From: Murimonas intestini
Lineage (GTDB): Bacteria; Bacillota; Clostridia; Lachnospirales; Lachnospiraceae
DNA: 64,000 nt
NCBI GenBank assembly: GCA_003148945.1
Contig: QGGY01000007.1
Location: 1-64,000, forward strand
Direction of reading: 5' to 3'
Part shown: positions 18,883 to 28,344 of the stretch, in pieces
How the letters are laid out: every line of letters begins with the position of its first letter
How positions within the stretch are numbered: position 1 is the first letter of the stretch
Notes under the pieces: model-generated
Databases searched by the model: none
Told to the model about the DNA's origin: nothing
Seen by the model: only the letters and a program-made list of their open reading frames with translations
Program-made: the position numbers and the translations under genes

Positions 18883-21079
18883 CAGCCTTTCTTAAAAACA
18901 GCCTTCGCACTCCCAGGACTCCCAGTACCAGCGCGATTCCCCCGAAACCCGCAAGTACAGATATCCACCACTGTCCCGCCGTCTCCGGCTCTTCCTTGGG
19001 GATTACCGGCGTCAGTATTTCCGGCTTGTTGATAGTTGTTTGAAATGGAATTTCCTTTGTGTATACCTCTCCGAACTCGTCCTCATAGCTCAGCGTGACC
19101 ATCCCGCTTGTAGGCCCGTATTTTTCTTTTTCACCGCTTCCGTCTGAAGCAGCTGCGCCGTTTCCACCGCTCTCTGTCTCTTCCGTCTCTGCTTCCCCGC
19201 TCTTTGTACTGCCCCTTTCCGGTGAACCGGCGGCATCCTTCATATCCTTAGTCCCAATAAATATCTTCGCTGTGCCTTCTGCCGCACTCCCTGCTTCCAT
19301 ATTTCCCACAAATGCAGTTTCCAGGGGAAGAAGCCCTTCCGCCTCTATTGTGTACCTTACATTATATATCCTCGTTCTGCTGAGATTCATTATCTTCATT
19401 GAAACAGGTATTGTCTCCGCTGCATAGACCTTTGACGGAATATCCAGACTCTCCGCCTCAAGCTCTATAGGCTGGCTAAGCTGCAGCAGAATATCCTCTG
19501 TCTCTGTTATAGCCTTTGCCTCTTTATCCTCATACTCAATTGTAAAAGTGAGCATATCTGTGTTTTCCACTGTATCCTTAAGTACCTCAGCTGTAAATGA
19601 GACCTCAAAAGTTCCCCTTGCGTCTACCTTGTCAATATAAAAGTTTTTTCTGTTAAATTTCAGTGTATTATTCTGAACTCCCACCTTAACTTTAATATTC
19701 TGTATGTATGCTGACTTGTTTGTATTTATAAATGTGGCTTTTACCGAAGCCTCTTCTCCGGCAAGCATAGGAACCTGGCTGATGTAATAGTCCTCCAGCA
19801 TAACTTTAGGCTGAGACTGGGGGCCTTCTGTGCCTCCGCCTGCACCCCCGTCACCGCCTCCTGCATATCCCCCGCCAAAGTCCTGAGGCTGATCACCCGG
19901 ATCATCTCCGTCTGCCGGCTCAGTCTCCTTTTCTTTACTGGCTGCAGGTTTAACCGTCACGTAGAATGTCCTCTTCTGGGAAATTTTCCTGCCGCTTTCA
20001 GTCTGTCCTGTGATGGTTATTTCCACAGGATAGGAGCCTGCCTGCATATCTTCCTTCAGCTCCAGAGTCAGTTCCAGCAGATATGCCTCCGACGACGAAG
20101 CCTCCCCCTCCACTGCCTTTCCCGTTACCGGCTTTTTCTCCTTATCCAGCTGCACATTTCCTATGAAATCATACTTCTCTTTTTTGACCGTAGTATTGTA
20201 ATTCTTAAAAATAAAAGGCGCTGTCTCTGTATTTCCCAGATTGACACCGGCCTGTAACTGGTTCTCTTTTATCTGTGTCTTCTCCAGAAACGGAACGACC
20301 AGCAGTATCTTCTGCCCGTCCTGGATGGGGGTATAGCCTTCTTTGAAGGTTTTGTCCATTCCTCTGTAAATACGCCCGTTATCGATCTCAAGAAAGGGCC
20401 CCTCCTCCTTTTTGTCCTCCTTATCCTTCTCTCCCGGCTTCTCACTGTCCTGCTGGTTTTTATCTGTATCCGTTTCACTTTGATCTGTGCCGGGCTGTGT
20501 CTGGCCTGTACCTGACTGGTTCTGATCTGTGCCGGGCTGATCCTGCTCCGTCCCCGGCTGTGTCTGACCTGTTCCCGGCTGGTTCTGCTCAGTCCCTGCC
20601 TGGGTTTGGCCTGTACCCGGCTGGTTCTGCTCTGTACCTGCCTGGGTTTGGCCTGTTCCCGGCTGGTTCTGCTCTGCACCCGCCTGGGTTTGGCCTGTGC
20701 CTGACTGGTTCTGATCTGTTCCCGGCTGACTGGTATCCTTCCCTGCCTGTGTCTCATTTTGATCAGTATTTCCCTGCTGCTGGCCTGGTTCTCCCTGTGT
20801 CTGATCCGACCCGGCCTGTCCCTGTACCGGCTCTGTTCCTGCCTGTATCTGGTCCGCCTGGGGTCCATTACTCCCCGGATCTGCCGGCGCCTGCGTCTGG
20901 CTCTGATCTGCCCCGGCCGGGTTCTGTCTTGGCTCCTGGGATATAACTGATGCCTCCGTGACGGCTGTTTCGGTCTGCGGCTGGCCTTCTCCTGCCGCCA
21001 GGACAGTCTGTCCACATATCATCACGAGAACCGCAGCCATTATCCACAATTTTTTCTTTTTTAACCCCGAATTATTCAC
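18857..21079 (-). CDS. Repeat-rich secreted, membrane-anchored surface protein
   Basis: About 740 residues from a GTG at 21079. That GTG overlaps the stop of the ABC gene (GTGAATAA) and has GGAGAGG seven bases upstream; an ATG at 21103 is possible but lies deeper in the ABC gene. A signal peptide (KKKKLWIMAAVLVMICGQTV) is followed by about 200 residues of Gln/Thr/Gly-rich repeats, with the 14-residue unit TGQTQAGTEQNQPG repeated several times, then an acidic/Lys linker. Two or three Ig/CARDB-like beta domains follow (for example YISQVPMLAGEEASVKATF), then a single transmembrane helix (WWISVLAGFGGIALVLGVLG) and a short basic tail. This is a typical wall-spanning stalk plus extracellular domains. 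The linkage to an ABC exporter suggests it works with that complex. Confidence 0.7.
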   Translation of the reverse strand: MNNSGLKKKKLWIMAAVLVMICGQTVLAAGEGQPQTETAVTEASVISQEPRQNPAGADQSQTQAPADPGSNGPQADQIQAGTEPVQGQAGSDQTQGEPGQQQGNTDQNETQAGKDTSQPGTDQNQSGTGQTQAGAEQNQPGTGQTQAGTEQNQPGTGQTQAGTEQNQPGTGQTQPGTEQDQPGTDQNQSGTGQTQPGTDQSETDTDKNQQDSEKPGEKDKEDKKEEGPFLEIDNGRIYRGMDKTFKEGYTPIQDGQKILLVVPFLEKTQIKENQLQAGVNLGNTETAPFIFKNYNTTVKKEKYDFIGNVQLDKEKKPVTGKAVEGEASSSEAYLLELTLELKEDMQAGSYPVEITITGQTESGRKISQKRTFYVTVKPAASKEKETEPADGDDPGDQPQDFGGGYAGGGDGGAGGGTEGPQSQPKVMLEDYYISQVPMLAGEEASVKATFINTNKSAYIQNIKVKVGVQNNTLKFNRKNFYIDKVDARGTFEVSFTAEVLKDTVENTDMLTFTIEYEDKEAKAITETEDILLQLSQPIELEAESLDIPSKVYAAETIPVSMKIMNLSRTRIYNVRYTIEAEGLLPLETAFVGNMEAGSAAEGTAKIFIGTKDMKDAAGSPERGSTKSGEAETEETESGGNGAAASDGSGEKEKYGPTSGMVTLSYEDEFGEVYTKEIPFQTTINKPEILTPVIPKEEPETAGQWWISVLAGFGGIALVLGVLGVRRLFLRKADDYAGKNF
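20470..20760 (-). repeat. 42-bp tandem repeats in the surface protein stalk
   Basis: On the minus strand, 42-bp units encoding GTGQTQAGTEQNQP-like peptides follow each other, with three units almost identical and others diverged (SGTGQTQPGTDQ and similar). Such repeats usually change copy number between strains and set stalk length. Confidence 0.7.
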
Positions 21080-21764
21080 AGCCTGTCCTCTCCATTCGTT
21101 CATCTATCTCCTGCTGGCTTTCCAGATGCAGACTCCTGACTGTCTGAAGCACACCTCCGTCCATCTCGCATACTGTATCACACAGTTCGTCTATATCCTG
21201 CCCATTGTGGCTTGCAAGGATGATCGTCTTATTTTTCTCCTTCAGCTCTTTTAAAAGGTTCCGGATATCCGCTGTCCCCTTCTTGTCAAGCCCGTTAAAG
21301 GGCTCGTCCAGGATCAATATCCCCGGATCCTCCATGATGGCCTGGGCAATTCCCAGACGCTGCCGCATACCCAGGGAATATTTCTGGACTGATTTTTTCA
21401 GTCCGGGATCCAGTCCCACTCTCTTTAATACTTCATCTATTTCCCTGCCCATTATTTTCCTGTTCAGAGAGGCCAGGATCTGCAGATTCTTTCTGCCTGT
21501 CAGATTTCCCAGAAAACCCGGAGTCTCAATGATCACCCCCAGATCCTTTGGGAAATCCATATCCTTCCCCACTTCCCGGCCATCCACCAGTACACGGCCG
21601 CCGGACGGTCTTAAAAAACCGCAGATGCATTTCATCATCACAGTCTTCCCCGAACCATTATTGCCCACAATGCCATGTATCTTGCCTTTTTCAAATGTAT
21701 GGCTGACATCCTTTAATACAATGTCTTCCCCAAATCTTTTTGTCACATGCTCCAGTGTTATCAT
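21072..21764 (-). CDS. ABC transporter ATP-binding protein
   Basis: 230 residues. It has Walker A GNNGSGKT, a Q-loop-type segment GVIIETPGF, signature YSLGMRQRLGIA, Walker B ILILDEPFNGLD and the switch His in ASHNG. It is closest in style to the small exporter ATPases of bacteriocin-immunity/lantibiotic-type and antimicrobial peptide systems. It lies just after two membrane proteins and just before the surface protein, so the ABC complex is probably this ATPase with the 301- and 238-residue proteins. The start is the ATG at 21764, preceded by CCGGAGGAAAGT. Confidence 0.9.
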   Translation of the reverse strand: MITLEHVTKRFGEDIVLKDVSHTFEKGKIHGIVGNNGSGKTVMMKCICGFLRPSGGRVLVDGREVGKDMDFPKDLGVIIETPGFLGNLTGRKNLQILASLNRKIMGREIDEVLKRVGLDPGLKKSVQKYSLGMRQRLGIAQAIMEDPGILILDEPFNGLDKKGTADIRNLLKELKEKNKTIILASHNGQDIDELCDTVCEMDGGVLQTVRSLHLESQQEIDERMERTGCE

Positions 21765-21787
21765 ACTTTCCTCCGGCTGAATCGTTT

Positions 21788-22693
21788 TTATTTTGAACTG
21801 ACAAAAGAAAAATTGTACATTTTTATTAAATACAGCGCCAGTAATCCCAGCAGTAAGATCAGTCCTCCAAATACCATATATGACTGTTCCAGTGTGGGCA
21901 GCCTGTCATAGCCAAAATTGTGCATCTTGTAAGTGGCATGGTTAAGAGGCGATATCCATCCCAGAATGACATTTGCCCGAAACATCTGTTCCTCGGGTAT
22001 CTTCAGCAGAGCCGCCACTGTGTCCGGACTCAGAAGCAGCCCATACAGGCTGTAGAGTATCCCGCCTGTGATCCCTGCCCTCTTTCCCCATTTCAGGTTC
22101 AGTACCAGCATCACCAGGACCATGCTGATACTGTATAAAAGCATCAGGAGGATGATCTGCAGCATGCACTCATAAGGTGTGATGAATTCCATCACTTTTA
22201 CCGCTATTGGCAGATGAAGATTCTCACCCAGCCCGGAATATCCCAGAATAGCGCCTGTAGCGCTCCACATATTTCCCGGAAAGCAGTTCTTTGCGCAGAT
22301 GACAGCCGTGGAAGCCAGCACAAATAACATGTACAGAGCCGTTACAGTGCACACATAGGCGATCTGCCCCAGTATCCAGCGCCTCTTTGTGGTCCTCATC
22401 AGATAAAACGGAACACCTGCATTCAGCATTGGAATATCAGAAAACAAAAGTATAAGGAGCATTGATATGATCATAATGGAACCTGCATCTCCAAATGTCC
22501 ATATGAATGGCTCCGCCGCCTGCATTGATTTTGCATATGCGGCGGAAAAATCCAGCGCCTTGTCACTCAGGAGAAAACATACTGTAAATGACAGAGCAAA
22601 TGTCATAATAATCCTGGGATTCTTTTTCCACTGCCTGTAATTGTATCCGGCTACCTGCATGATCTGCCGCACGCCATCTGCTGCCCTATACAT
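21788..22693 (-). CDS. ABC-2-like membrane protein (putative permease subunit)
   Basis: 301 residues with about six hydrophobic segments (near 28-48, 70-90, 110-135, 165-200, 208-228, 270-292). No catalytic motif. Its start overlaps the end of the upstream membrane gene by 8 bases, and the ABC ATPase starts 23 bases after its stop. Size and topology fit an ABC-2 type permease of a peptide or lipid exporter. Substrate unknown. Confidence 0.65.
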   Translation of the reverse strand: MYRAADGVRQIMQVAGYNYRQWKKNPRIIMTFALSFTVCFLLSDKALDFSAAYAKSMQAAEPFIWTFGDAGSIMIISMLLILLFSDIPMLNAGVPFYLMRTTKRRWILGQIAYVCTVTALYMLFVLASTAVICAKNCFPGNMWSATGAILGYSGLGENLHLPIAVKVMEFITPYECMLQIILLMLLYSISMVLVMLVLNLKWGKRAGITGGILYSLYGLLLSPDTVAALLKIPEEQMFRANVILGWISPLNHATYKMHNFGYDRLPTLEQSYMVFGGLILLLGLLALYLIKMYNFSFVSSK

Positions 22694-23402
22694 CTTCCAG
22701 CCTCCTGTACATCATCCTGACACAGACAATACCTAAAAAAAGCGTCCATGCTATAAAAAAAAGTGTAAGCCCTATGCTGCCGTCACCCCAGTAATGCTCC
22801 GGCGCGATCCATTCCTTCGGGTAAATGCAGTAGATCCCCTCAAAATACCGCTCCTTCAGCATGATCAAAAAATAGTAGATGACAAAAGGCGCTATATACG
22901 CCATATAATTGGACATCATCCATACTGCCAGGCAAGTGCCTAAAAGAGCCAGCAAACCGCCTGTCATTCCCAGGCGGATGGCCTGGGCCGCAAATTCTCC
23001 CCATATGCCGCCCCCACCAGCAGCTTCCATAGGACTGAAAATGAGCCAGTAAATAAAACTGTTCAGAAAAGCTCCTCCCGTCAGCGCAGCCGCAGCGCCA
23101 ATCCAGGCCCCGGCAGCCTTTCCCGCCACATAAGAAAACCTGTTGGTGCGGAGCAGGCAGAATTTTCCGAAGCCGGAGCTGACTTCATCTACAAAGGCAG
23201 TAGTATAAGGCAGGACGGCAATAATTGGAAGCATAAAGACCGTTATGTCACTTTTCATTGCTTCCATGAGAATCTTTAAATGGCTGTCTGCCTCCAGCTC
23301 CCCGCTCCAGACAAATTTTGTCCCCATGGCCAGCACTGCGCTTGCAGCCAACATGGCAGTCCAGAAATTTCTGCCCCCAAGAGCCCTCTTTATGTCTTCC
23401 AT
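22686..23402 (-). CDS. Membrane protein (second putative permease subunit)
   Basis: 238 residues from the ATG at 23402, which has GGAAGG seven bases upstream; a GTG at 23417 is also in frame. About five to six hydrophobic segments are present (for example WTAMLAASAVLAMGTKFVW and GLTLFFIAWTLFLGIVCV). The gene lies 21 bases after a lipoprotein gene and overlaps the next membrane gene, so it is within the same operon. Likely pairs with that protein in one ABC complex. Confidence 0.6.
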   Translation of the reverse strand: MEDIKRALGGRNFWTAMLAASAVLAMGTKFVWSGELEADSHLKILMEAMKSDITVFMLPIIAVLPYTTAFVDEVSSGFGKFCLLRTNRFSYVAGKAAGAWIGAAAALTGGAFLNSFIYWLIFSPMEAAGGGGIWGEFAAQAIRLGMTGGLLALLGTCLAVWMMSNYMAYIAPFVIYYFLIMLKERYFEGIYCIYPKEWIAPEHYWGDGSIGLTLFFIAWTLFLGIVCVRMMYRRLEDV

Positions 23403-23423
23403 GTCATATCCTTCCACTGTCCC

Positions 23424-24902
23424 TTAATATCCAAAGTCGCGGTCGATCACTGTCCCGTCCATGGCATTAATTGTAAACCAGCTGTTATAAGGCCCGTCTG
23501 CCACATCCCTGATCTCTCCTGCCTCTGTCTGCCTTATCATCACCCTGCTGCCAAAAAAATCCCAGACAGGAACAAGGGTCCCCACGTCACTGTTATTTTT
23601 CTCTTTGATTCTCATATAACCCAGCCTGACCTCTTTGATCTCAAATTCCGTATGACTGTCTCCTTCCGGCAGGAATGCATATTTTGCAGTCATCATTTCC
23701 TCGAAAATTTTTTCTATTTCTGAAAAGGGCAGAAGAAATACATATTCCTCCGATATATCTTCGAGTTTATAGGGATCACCCCAATAGAAACTGGCAAGCC
23801 CCCCGTCATCATATATGAGATACAAACCCTCATAGGGCCATGCAGGTGAGTAATCGGCCTGTCCCTCGTCGTGTTCTGATGTGCCGCCGTCAGCGCTTGT
23901 GTAAGTGACAGGAATCCCCTCTGTAACCCTTGTATAATGAACGCCATAGCCTACCTCTCCTACAGGCGCAGCCTCGCCTGGCTGTATCTCAACACCCACT
24001 GTGAAATACTCTCCCCCGGCCCGCTGCATTTCTGTAAAACCAAGCTTTGTCACGATCTCATCACTCTGCTTTTCAATATCTTCCACAGATATCTTCAGTC
24101 CCATCTTCAGCTCATCAATTAAGCTTTCCCCGTACACAGGCATATAGTTGCTGGACAAATCCATTCTGATCACCTGCAGCTGTATCCATTTCCAGTCCTC
24201 TGTCCTGTGATTGTCCAGAAATATCCCGTAGTCTTTGCCATCTACTGTAGCTGTGGCGGAAATTCCTCCGGCCTGCGCGCCTCCTCCCCCGGCCTCAGCG
24301 GCGGTCGCCAGCTTTCCGTCCAACAGTTCAGTCTCACATGTCTCCGGGGCAGCTTCATACATGGCCCGCAATTCGTCCAACGACTCCTCATAGGGCATGT
24401 CCTCTGTGCCGAAGCTCTTATATGCCCCTCCGCCGGCCTCTGCTTTTTCAAGTTCTACTATCATTTCTTCAATCTCGGATTTAGTATAGCCTCTGGCAGG
24501 GTCATTTTCCTTATATACCTTGTTCCACAGCTGAGCATTTCCCGTCAGAACTTCTCTGACCTTGTCCAGATCCTCCTGTGTAAAATCCCTTGTCTCTACT
24601 TTTTTAAGCCTGAACCCCTCCGCGTCGGGCACCACGACCCTGGCATCCGCCCTGACCTGGATCTGGCCTGTGCCGTCCTTAAAAGATGCTGTATATGTAT
24701 CAGGCGCCTGCACCTGCTCCGCTATGGTCAAATTTGAGTCTTCCGGCAAAGTCTCTGCCTCCCCGGCGGATTTCTTCTGCTTTACGATCTCCACCTCAGG
24801 TGTCTCCTGGCATCCGGCAAAAACGGCTGTCACAAGACAGATGATAAGTGATGCAGAGGATATCTGCCGCAGCCTCTGTTTTATCCCCCAAATTTTTTTC
24901 AT
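23424..24902 (-). CDS. Lipoprotein, paralogue 3 of 3
   Basis: 492 residues from the ATG at 24902 (AGGGGAGAAACAG upstream). A lipoprotein signal ends in VFAGC with Cys31. Right after the Cys is QETPEVEIVKQK, a motif shared with the two neighbouring paralogues (CxET-x-x-x-EIV). The C-terminal third carries FLLPFSEIEKIFEEMM, then YMRIKEKNN and LVPVWDFFG, and ends with FTINAMDGTVIDRDFGY. This end resembles the last strand of PepSY/YycI-like modules (INA-x-DG). Probably anchored outside the membrane. Function unknown; arranged with an ABC transporter and a two-component system. Confidence 0.75.
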   Translation of the reverse strand: MKKIWGIKQRLRQISSASLIICLVTAVFAGCQETPEVEIVKQKKSAGEAETLPEDSNLTIAEQVQAPDTYTASFKDGTGQIQVRADARVVVPDAEGFRLKKVETRDFTQEDLDKVREVLTGNAQLWNKVYKENDPARGYTKSEIEEMIVELEKAEAGGGAYKSFGTEDMPYEESLDELRAMYEAAPETCETELLDGKLATAAEAGGGGAQAGGISATATVDGKDYGIFLDNHRTEDWKWIQLQVIRMDLSSNYMPVYGESLIDELKMGLKISVEDIEKQSDEIVTKLGFTEMQRAGGEYFTVGVEIQPGEAAPVGEVGYGVHYTRVTEGIPVTYTSADGGTSEHDEGQADYSPAWPYEGLYLIYDDGGLASFYWGDPYKLEDISEEYVFLLPFSEIEKIFEEMMTAKYAFLPEGDSHTEFEIKEVRLGYMRIKEKNNSDVGTLVPVWDFFGSRVMIRQTEAGEIRDVADGPYNSWFTINAMDGTVIDRDFGY

Positions 24903-24927
24903 CTGTTTCTCCCCTCTCTGCTTCCTG

Positions 24928-26601
24928 CTAATATCCCCTGTCAACGTCCACAATAGTGCCGTCCATGGCATTTATGGTCAGCAGGCTGGTTCCCGGTGTG
25001 ATAAGATTTGGCTGTTCATAGGAATCCCCCACTATATGATATGTTCCAAAAAAATTCCATACAGGGATCAATGTGGCATCGCCCCGGGCACTGTCTTCCC
25101 ATATCCTCATATAGCTCAGCGTGACCTTGTCCACATTCATTTCTGTCACAATTCCCTGCTCTGCATAATCTGCATTCTTTTTCAAAATGATACTTTCAAA
25201 TATATTCTGTATTTCAGAGAAGGGCAGAAGAAATACATATTCCTCCGACAATTCACTGACCTTATATGGTCCCGTCCATTCAAAACTCAGAAGGCCGTCC
25301 TTATCATAAGCCATGGTGATCATTTCGTAAGGCCAGTACAGCGTATATGGGATAGTACCCTGGATCTCCACTGTATTGCCATGTGAAAATGTATAGCCTG
25401 TAGGAAAATTATCAATCGTCCTTGTGTATACAAATACATATGCACTTTCGTAACCTTGATTCTCTATTCTGGTGCCGGTTGTAAAGTCAGACTCAGAATA
25501 TCTTTGTGAGTATCCCGCGTCCGTATATGCCAGTTCCATATCATCAAGACCCATGGCCCTGACAGTTTCATCTGCCATTTTCTCAGCTTCCTCTAAAGAT
25601 AAGGTCTGTTCGACATTTATCTGATCATCATCGCTCATCATCCACAAACCGACATAATCAGCACCGTCTCTTTGTACGCGCATGTTAATATATTTATTAT
25701 ATTCTGAGAGGGAATTTCCTATATTGATAGCATACTGCATACCGTCCATTTCAAAATTTGCACTTTGATCATTATAAGTTTCTGTTTCAGCTTCCTGCTC
25801 CTCCCCTTTCCCCACAACTTCCTCTTCCGCAGCACTGCTGTTCACTGAACTATTATTCACGCTATTTTTTTCTTCCTCTTCAGGCAGCTGTGCATCGTCC
25901 CGGCCCACAGTTCCTGTTATTTCAGAGCTCAGCGCTTTCCTTTCCTCCTCACTTGAAACACCATATGCATACATATACCACTGCCTTTTGGCTGCATCTT
26001 CACTGTATGTGATAGTTATATCAACCGGCTCTGTCTCAAATACTTCCGGACCTGAATCCAACAGACCATATAAATATTTGAGCTGTTCTGTCACACTGTC
26101 AATCGAGTACTTTGACAGCATATCTGCATCACCGCTGAGCAGCTTATCGGAAATCTTCTCCAGTTCCTGTGCTTTTATCACAGCCTCTTCTCTTGTCATG
26201 GGAGGCTCTCCGGTTTCCGGATAGTATCCTCCTGTCCATGTCCCGGCGTTATGCATGACCGCCTTATGGACAGCGTCATAATCTGCCTGCTCAAACGGCC
26301 TTGCTTCCACCCTCTTGATCCTGACGCCCTCAGCGTCCGGGATCTGGATACTTGCATCCACATTGACATACATCATATTGTTCTGGTCATGCAGGTTTGT
26401 CCTGTATCTCTCCGGGGCAGCCACCTGGGATCTGATATTTTCAAATTCACCTGCTTCCACCATCCTGGCTTCTGAATCCTGGGTCTTATACCTTACAATT
26501 TCCGTATTTGTAGTCTCGCCGCAGCCCGCCGTTCCTGCCAGCACAACAGCGGCTGCCGCCGCCAATGCAGATCCTTTTTTTAATAACAATAATTTTCCCA
26601 T
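24928..26601 (-). CDS. Lipoprotein, paralogue 2 of 3
   Basis: 557 residues, with AGGAGATGTTATT before the ATG. Signal peptide with lipobox AGC at Cys27, followed by GETTNTEIVRYKT. The N-terminal domain (VDASIQIPDAEGVRIKRVEA) and the C-terminal module (FLLPFSEIQNIFESI, YMRIWED, LIPVWNFFG, LLTINAMDGTIVDVDRGY) match its two neighbours. A low-complexity acidic/Ser-Asn linker near residues 235-275 makes this the longest copy. Located between the other two paralogues with gaps of 25 and 39 bases. Confidence 0.75.
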   Translation of the reverse strand: MGKLLLLKKGSALAAAAAVVLAGTAGCGETTNTEIVRYKTQDSEARMVEAGEFENIRSQVAAPERYRTNLHDQNNMMYVNVDASIQIPDAEGVRIKRVEARPFEQADYDAVHKAVMHNAGTWTGGYYPETGEPPMTREEAVIKAQELEKISDKLLSGDADMLSKYSIDSVTEQLKYLYGLLDSGPEVFETEPVDITITYSEDAAKRQWYMYAYGVSSEEERKALSSEITGTVGRDDAQLPEEEEKNSVNNSSVNSSAAEEEVVGKGEEQEAETETYNDQSANFEMDGMQYAINIGNSLSEYNKYINMRVQRDGADYVGLWMMSDDDQINVEQTLSLEEAEKMADETVRAMGLDDMELAYTDAGYSQRYSESDFTTGTRIENQGYESAYVFVYTRTIDNFPTGYTFSHGNTVEIQGTIPYTLYWPYEMITMAYDKDGLLSFEWTGPYKVSELSEEYVFLLPFSEIQNIFESIILKKNADYAEQGIVTEMNVDKVTLSYMRIWEDSARGDATLIPVWNFFGTYHIVGDSYEQPNLITPGTSLLTINAMDGTIVDVDRGY

Positions 26602-26640
26602 AATAACATCTCCTGCGGTAAAATATCCGGACCTTTCTTT

Positions 26641-28176
26641 TTAATATCCCCTGTTTCTCTCTATAATGGTCCCATCCATGGCATTGACAGTGAGAAAGCT
26701 CATATTCGCCTGATCCTCAGTGTAAGGCTCAGTCCCTCCATCCTGATAGATATCCCTGCTCCCAAAGAAATCCCATACAGGTATCAGTTTTCCTTCATCC
26801 AGATTGTCTTTTTCTCTGACTCTCATATAACTGAGCCGGACATCCGTGATACGCATATCAGTCCTTGATTTTTCTTTATCATCGCTTGTATATTTATTAA
26901 TGATCATATTTTCAAATATTTTCTGTATTTCTGAAAAAGGCATCAGATATACATTCTCATTGGAGGACTCGCTAATTTCGTATGGATTCCCCCACCAGAA
27001 AGCGGCAAGGCCGTCATCATCATATATCAGGCTGATCTTTTCATAAGCCCAGACAGGCGAAAACTGATTGTCAGCGCTCATCTCTGAGTAGGTTCCCTCA
27101 TCTGGTGTGTAGATAACAGGAATGCCGTCCACCATTCTGGTATAGTACATCATGTATCCCTGCTTCTTAGGAGTCCCGTCACCGTCTCTTCCGTCTAAAC
27201 CTGCTACTCCGCTGTAATTTTCATATAAAACTATGTCCCCCGCTGAAAACGCCATATCAGTAAACCCAAGTTCCTGCATAAGGGTATCTGCCTCCTGCTT
27301 TAACTCATCCAACGATTTTTCCATTGGTTTGGCATTCTGCAGCTCTGCATTGCTGAAGGGACGCTGATATGTACCATCATTACAGCATATATCGAAGTAT
27401 GTCCATTTATATTCATCACTCAGGTTATTACTCACTCCTACAGAATAAGTCCTCCCGCCCATATTAAAATTTGCGTAAAAATAATTGGGATTCACCTCTT
27501 CTTTTGTCTCCTCACCTGCCTCCTGTCCGTCTTCATCTGTAATATCAACAGGTTCCGGATTGATTACAAATTTATCCGCATACTTTTCTGCCGCCTTCTC
27601 ATCATACTGTATCTTCGGCTCCACGATCTCAGTCTGGGGAGTCTCAGGGGCATCCGCATATGCTGCCTCACATTCTTCTATAGAAGCATCCAGGTCCATT
27701 CCTTCATACAGCTGCTTAATCGTTTCATCACCGCTGGCAATCCGTTCCTTGATTGACTTAAAACTGACAATCTGTTCTTCTATCTCTGATTTTGTCATTC
27801 CTGACAGGCCGCTGCCATAATTCCTGGTCCACAATTCAGTTTCTTTCATCACCGTTTTGTAGACAGCATCCATGTCAGCCTGTGTATAAGTTCTGGCTTT
27901 GACAGTCATAAGCTTTATCCCCTGAACATCCGGCACTGTCACAGGGGCATCCACTGTTACCTTGAGGGATCCTGTGGGATCTTCAAGAGATGCTTTATAT
28001 TCATCAGGAGCAGCCACCTGCTTTTTAACATTTTCGAATTCATCCTGCGCTACAGTCTCTGCCTGCTCAATATCTGTTTTCTGCCGCACGATCTCCTCAT
28101 CAGGCGTCTCCTGGCATCCTGCAAGACTTGTGACAATTGCTGCTGACAACAGAACAGCTCCCAATCTATATTTCAT
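26641..28176 (-). CDS. Lipoprotein, paralogue 1 of 3
   Basis: 511 residues from the ATG at 28176 (AATGGAGGTATATAC upstream); the frame extends further but without a site. Signal MKYRLGAVLLSAAIVTSLAG then Cys21 and QETPDEEIVRQKT. It has the same domain order as the next two genes, ending LTVNAMDGTIIERNRGY. It is the first gene after the two-component system, separated from it by a terminator, so a separate promoter controlled by that system is likely in 28177-28300. Extracytoplasmic and membrane anchored; the ligand is unknown. Confidence 0.75.
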   Translation of the reverse strand: MKYRLGAVLLSAAIVTSLAGCQETPDEEIVRQKTDIEQAETVAQDEFENVKKQVAAPDEYKASLEDPTGSLKVTVDAPVTVPDVQGIKLMTVKARTYTQADMDAVYKTVMKETELWTRNYGSGLSGMTKSEIEEQIVSFKSIKERIASGDETIKQLYEGMDLDASIEECEAAYADAPETPQTEIVEPKIQYDEKAAEKYADKFVINPEPVDITDEDGQEAGEETKEEVNPNYFYANFNMGGRTYSVGVSNNLSDEYKWTYFDICCNDGTYQRPFSNAELQNAKPMEKSLDELKQEADTLMQELGFTDMAFSAGDIVLYENYSGVAGLDGRDGDGTPKKQGYMMYYTRMVDGIPVIYTPDEGTYSEMSADNQFSPVWAYEKISLIYDDDGLAAFWWGNPYEISESSNENVYLMPFSEIQKIFENMIINKYTSDDKEKSRTDMRITDVRLSYMRVREKDNLDEGKLIPVWDFFGSRDIYQDGGTEPYTEDQANMSFLTVNAMDGTIIERNRGY

Positions 28177-28299
28177 GTATATACCTCCATTTTCTTTCTG
28201 CTGTCTGTGCAGATAGGCACAGACCTGCCAACTTTTCATTCTTAATTTACTATAACTGAGAATCAACGTTAAAGTATACATAGAAATGTAAACAATTTG

Positions 28300-28340
28300 A
28301 AAATGCCGCACCCGGCCAGGCAGGCCGCTGCGGCATTTCT
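28300..28340 (-). terminator. Terminator after the sensor kinase
   Basis: On the minus strand AAATGCCGCA and TGCGGCATTT pair around a GC-rich loop, followed by TCAAATTGTTT. It starts right after the kinase stop at 28345 and separates the regulatory genes from the lipoprotein/ABC genes. Confidence 0.75.
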
Positions 28341-28344
28341 TCAC

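Noticed and set aside
20269..21015. Arg-rich frame of 248 codons overlapping the surface-protein repeats
   Set aside because: Alternate frame of a repeated Gln-rich sequence; no start site and an implausible composition.
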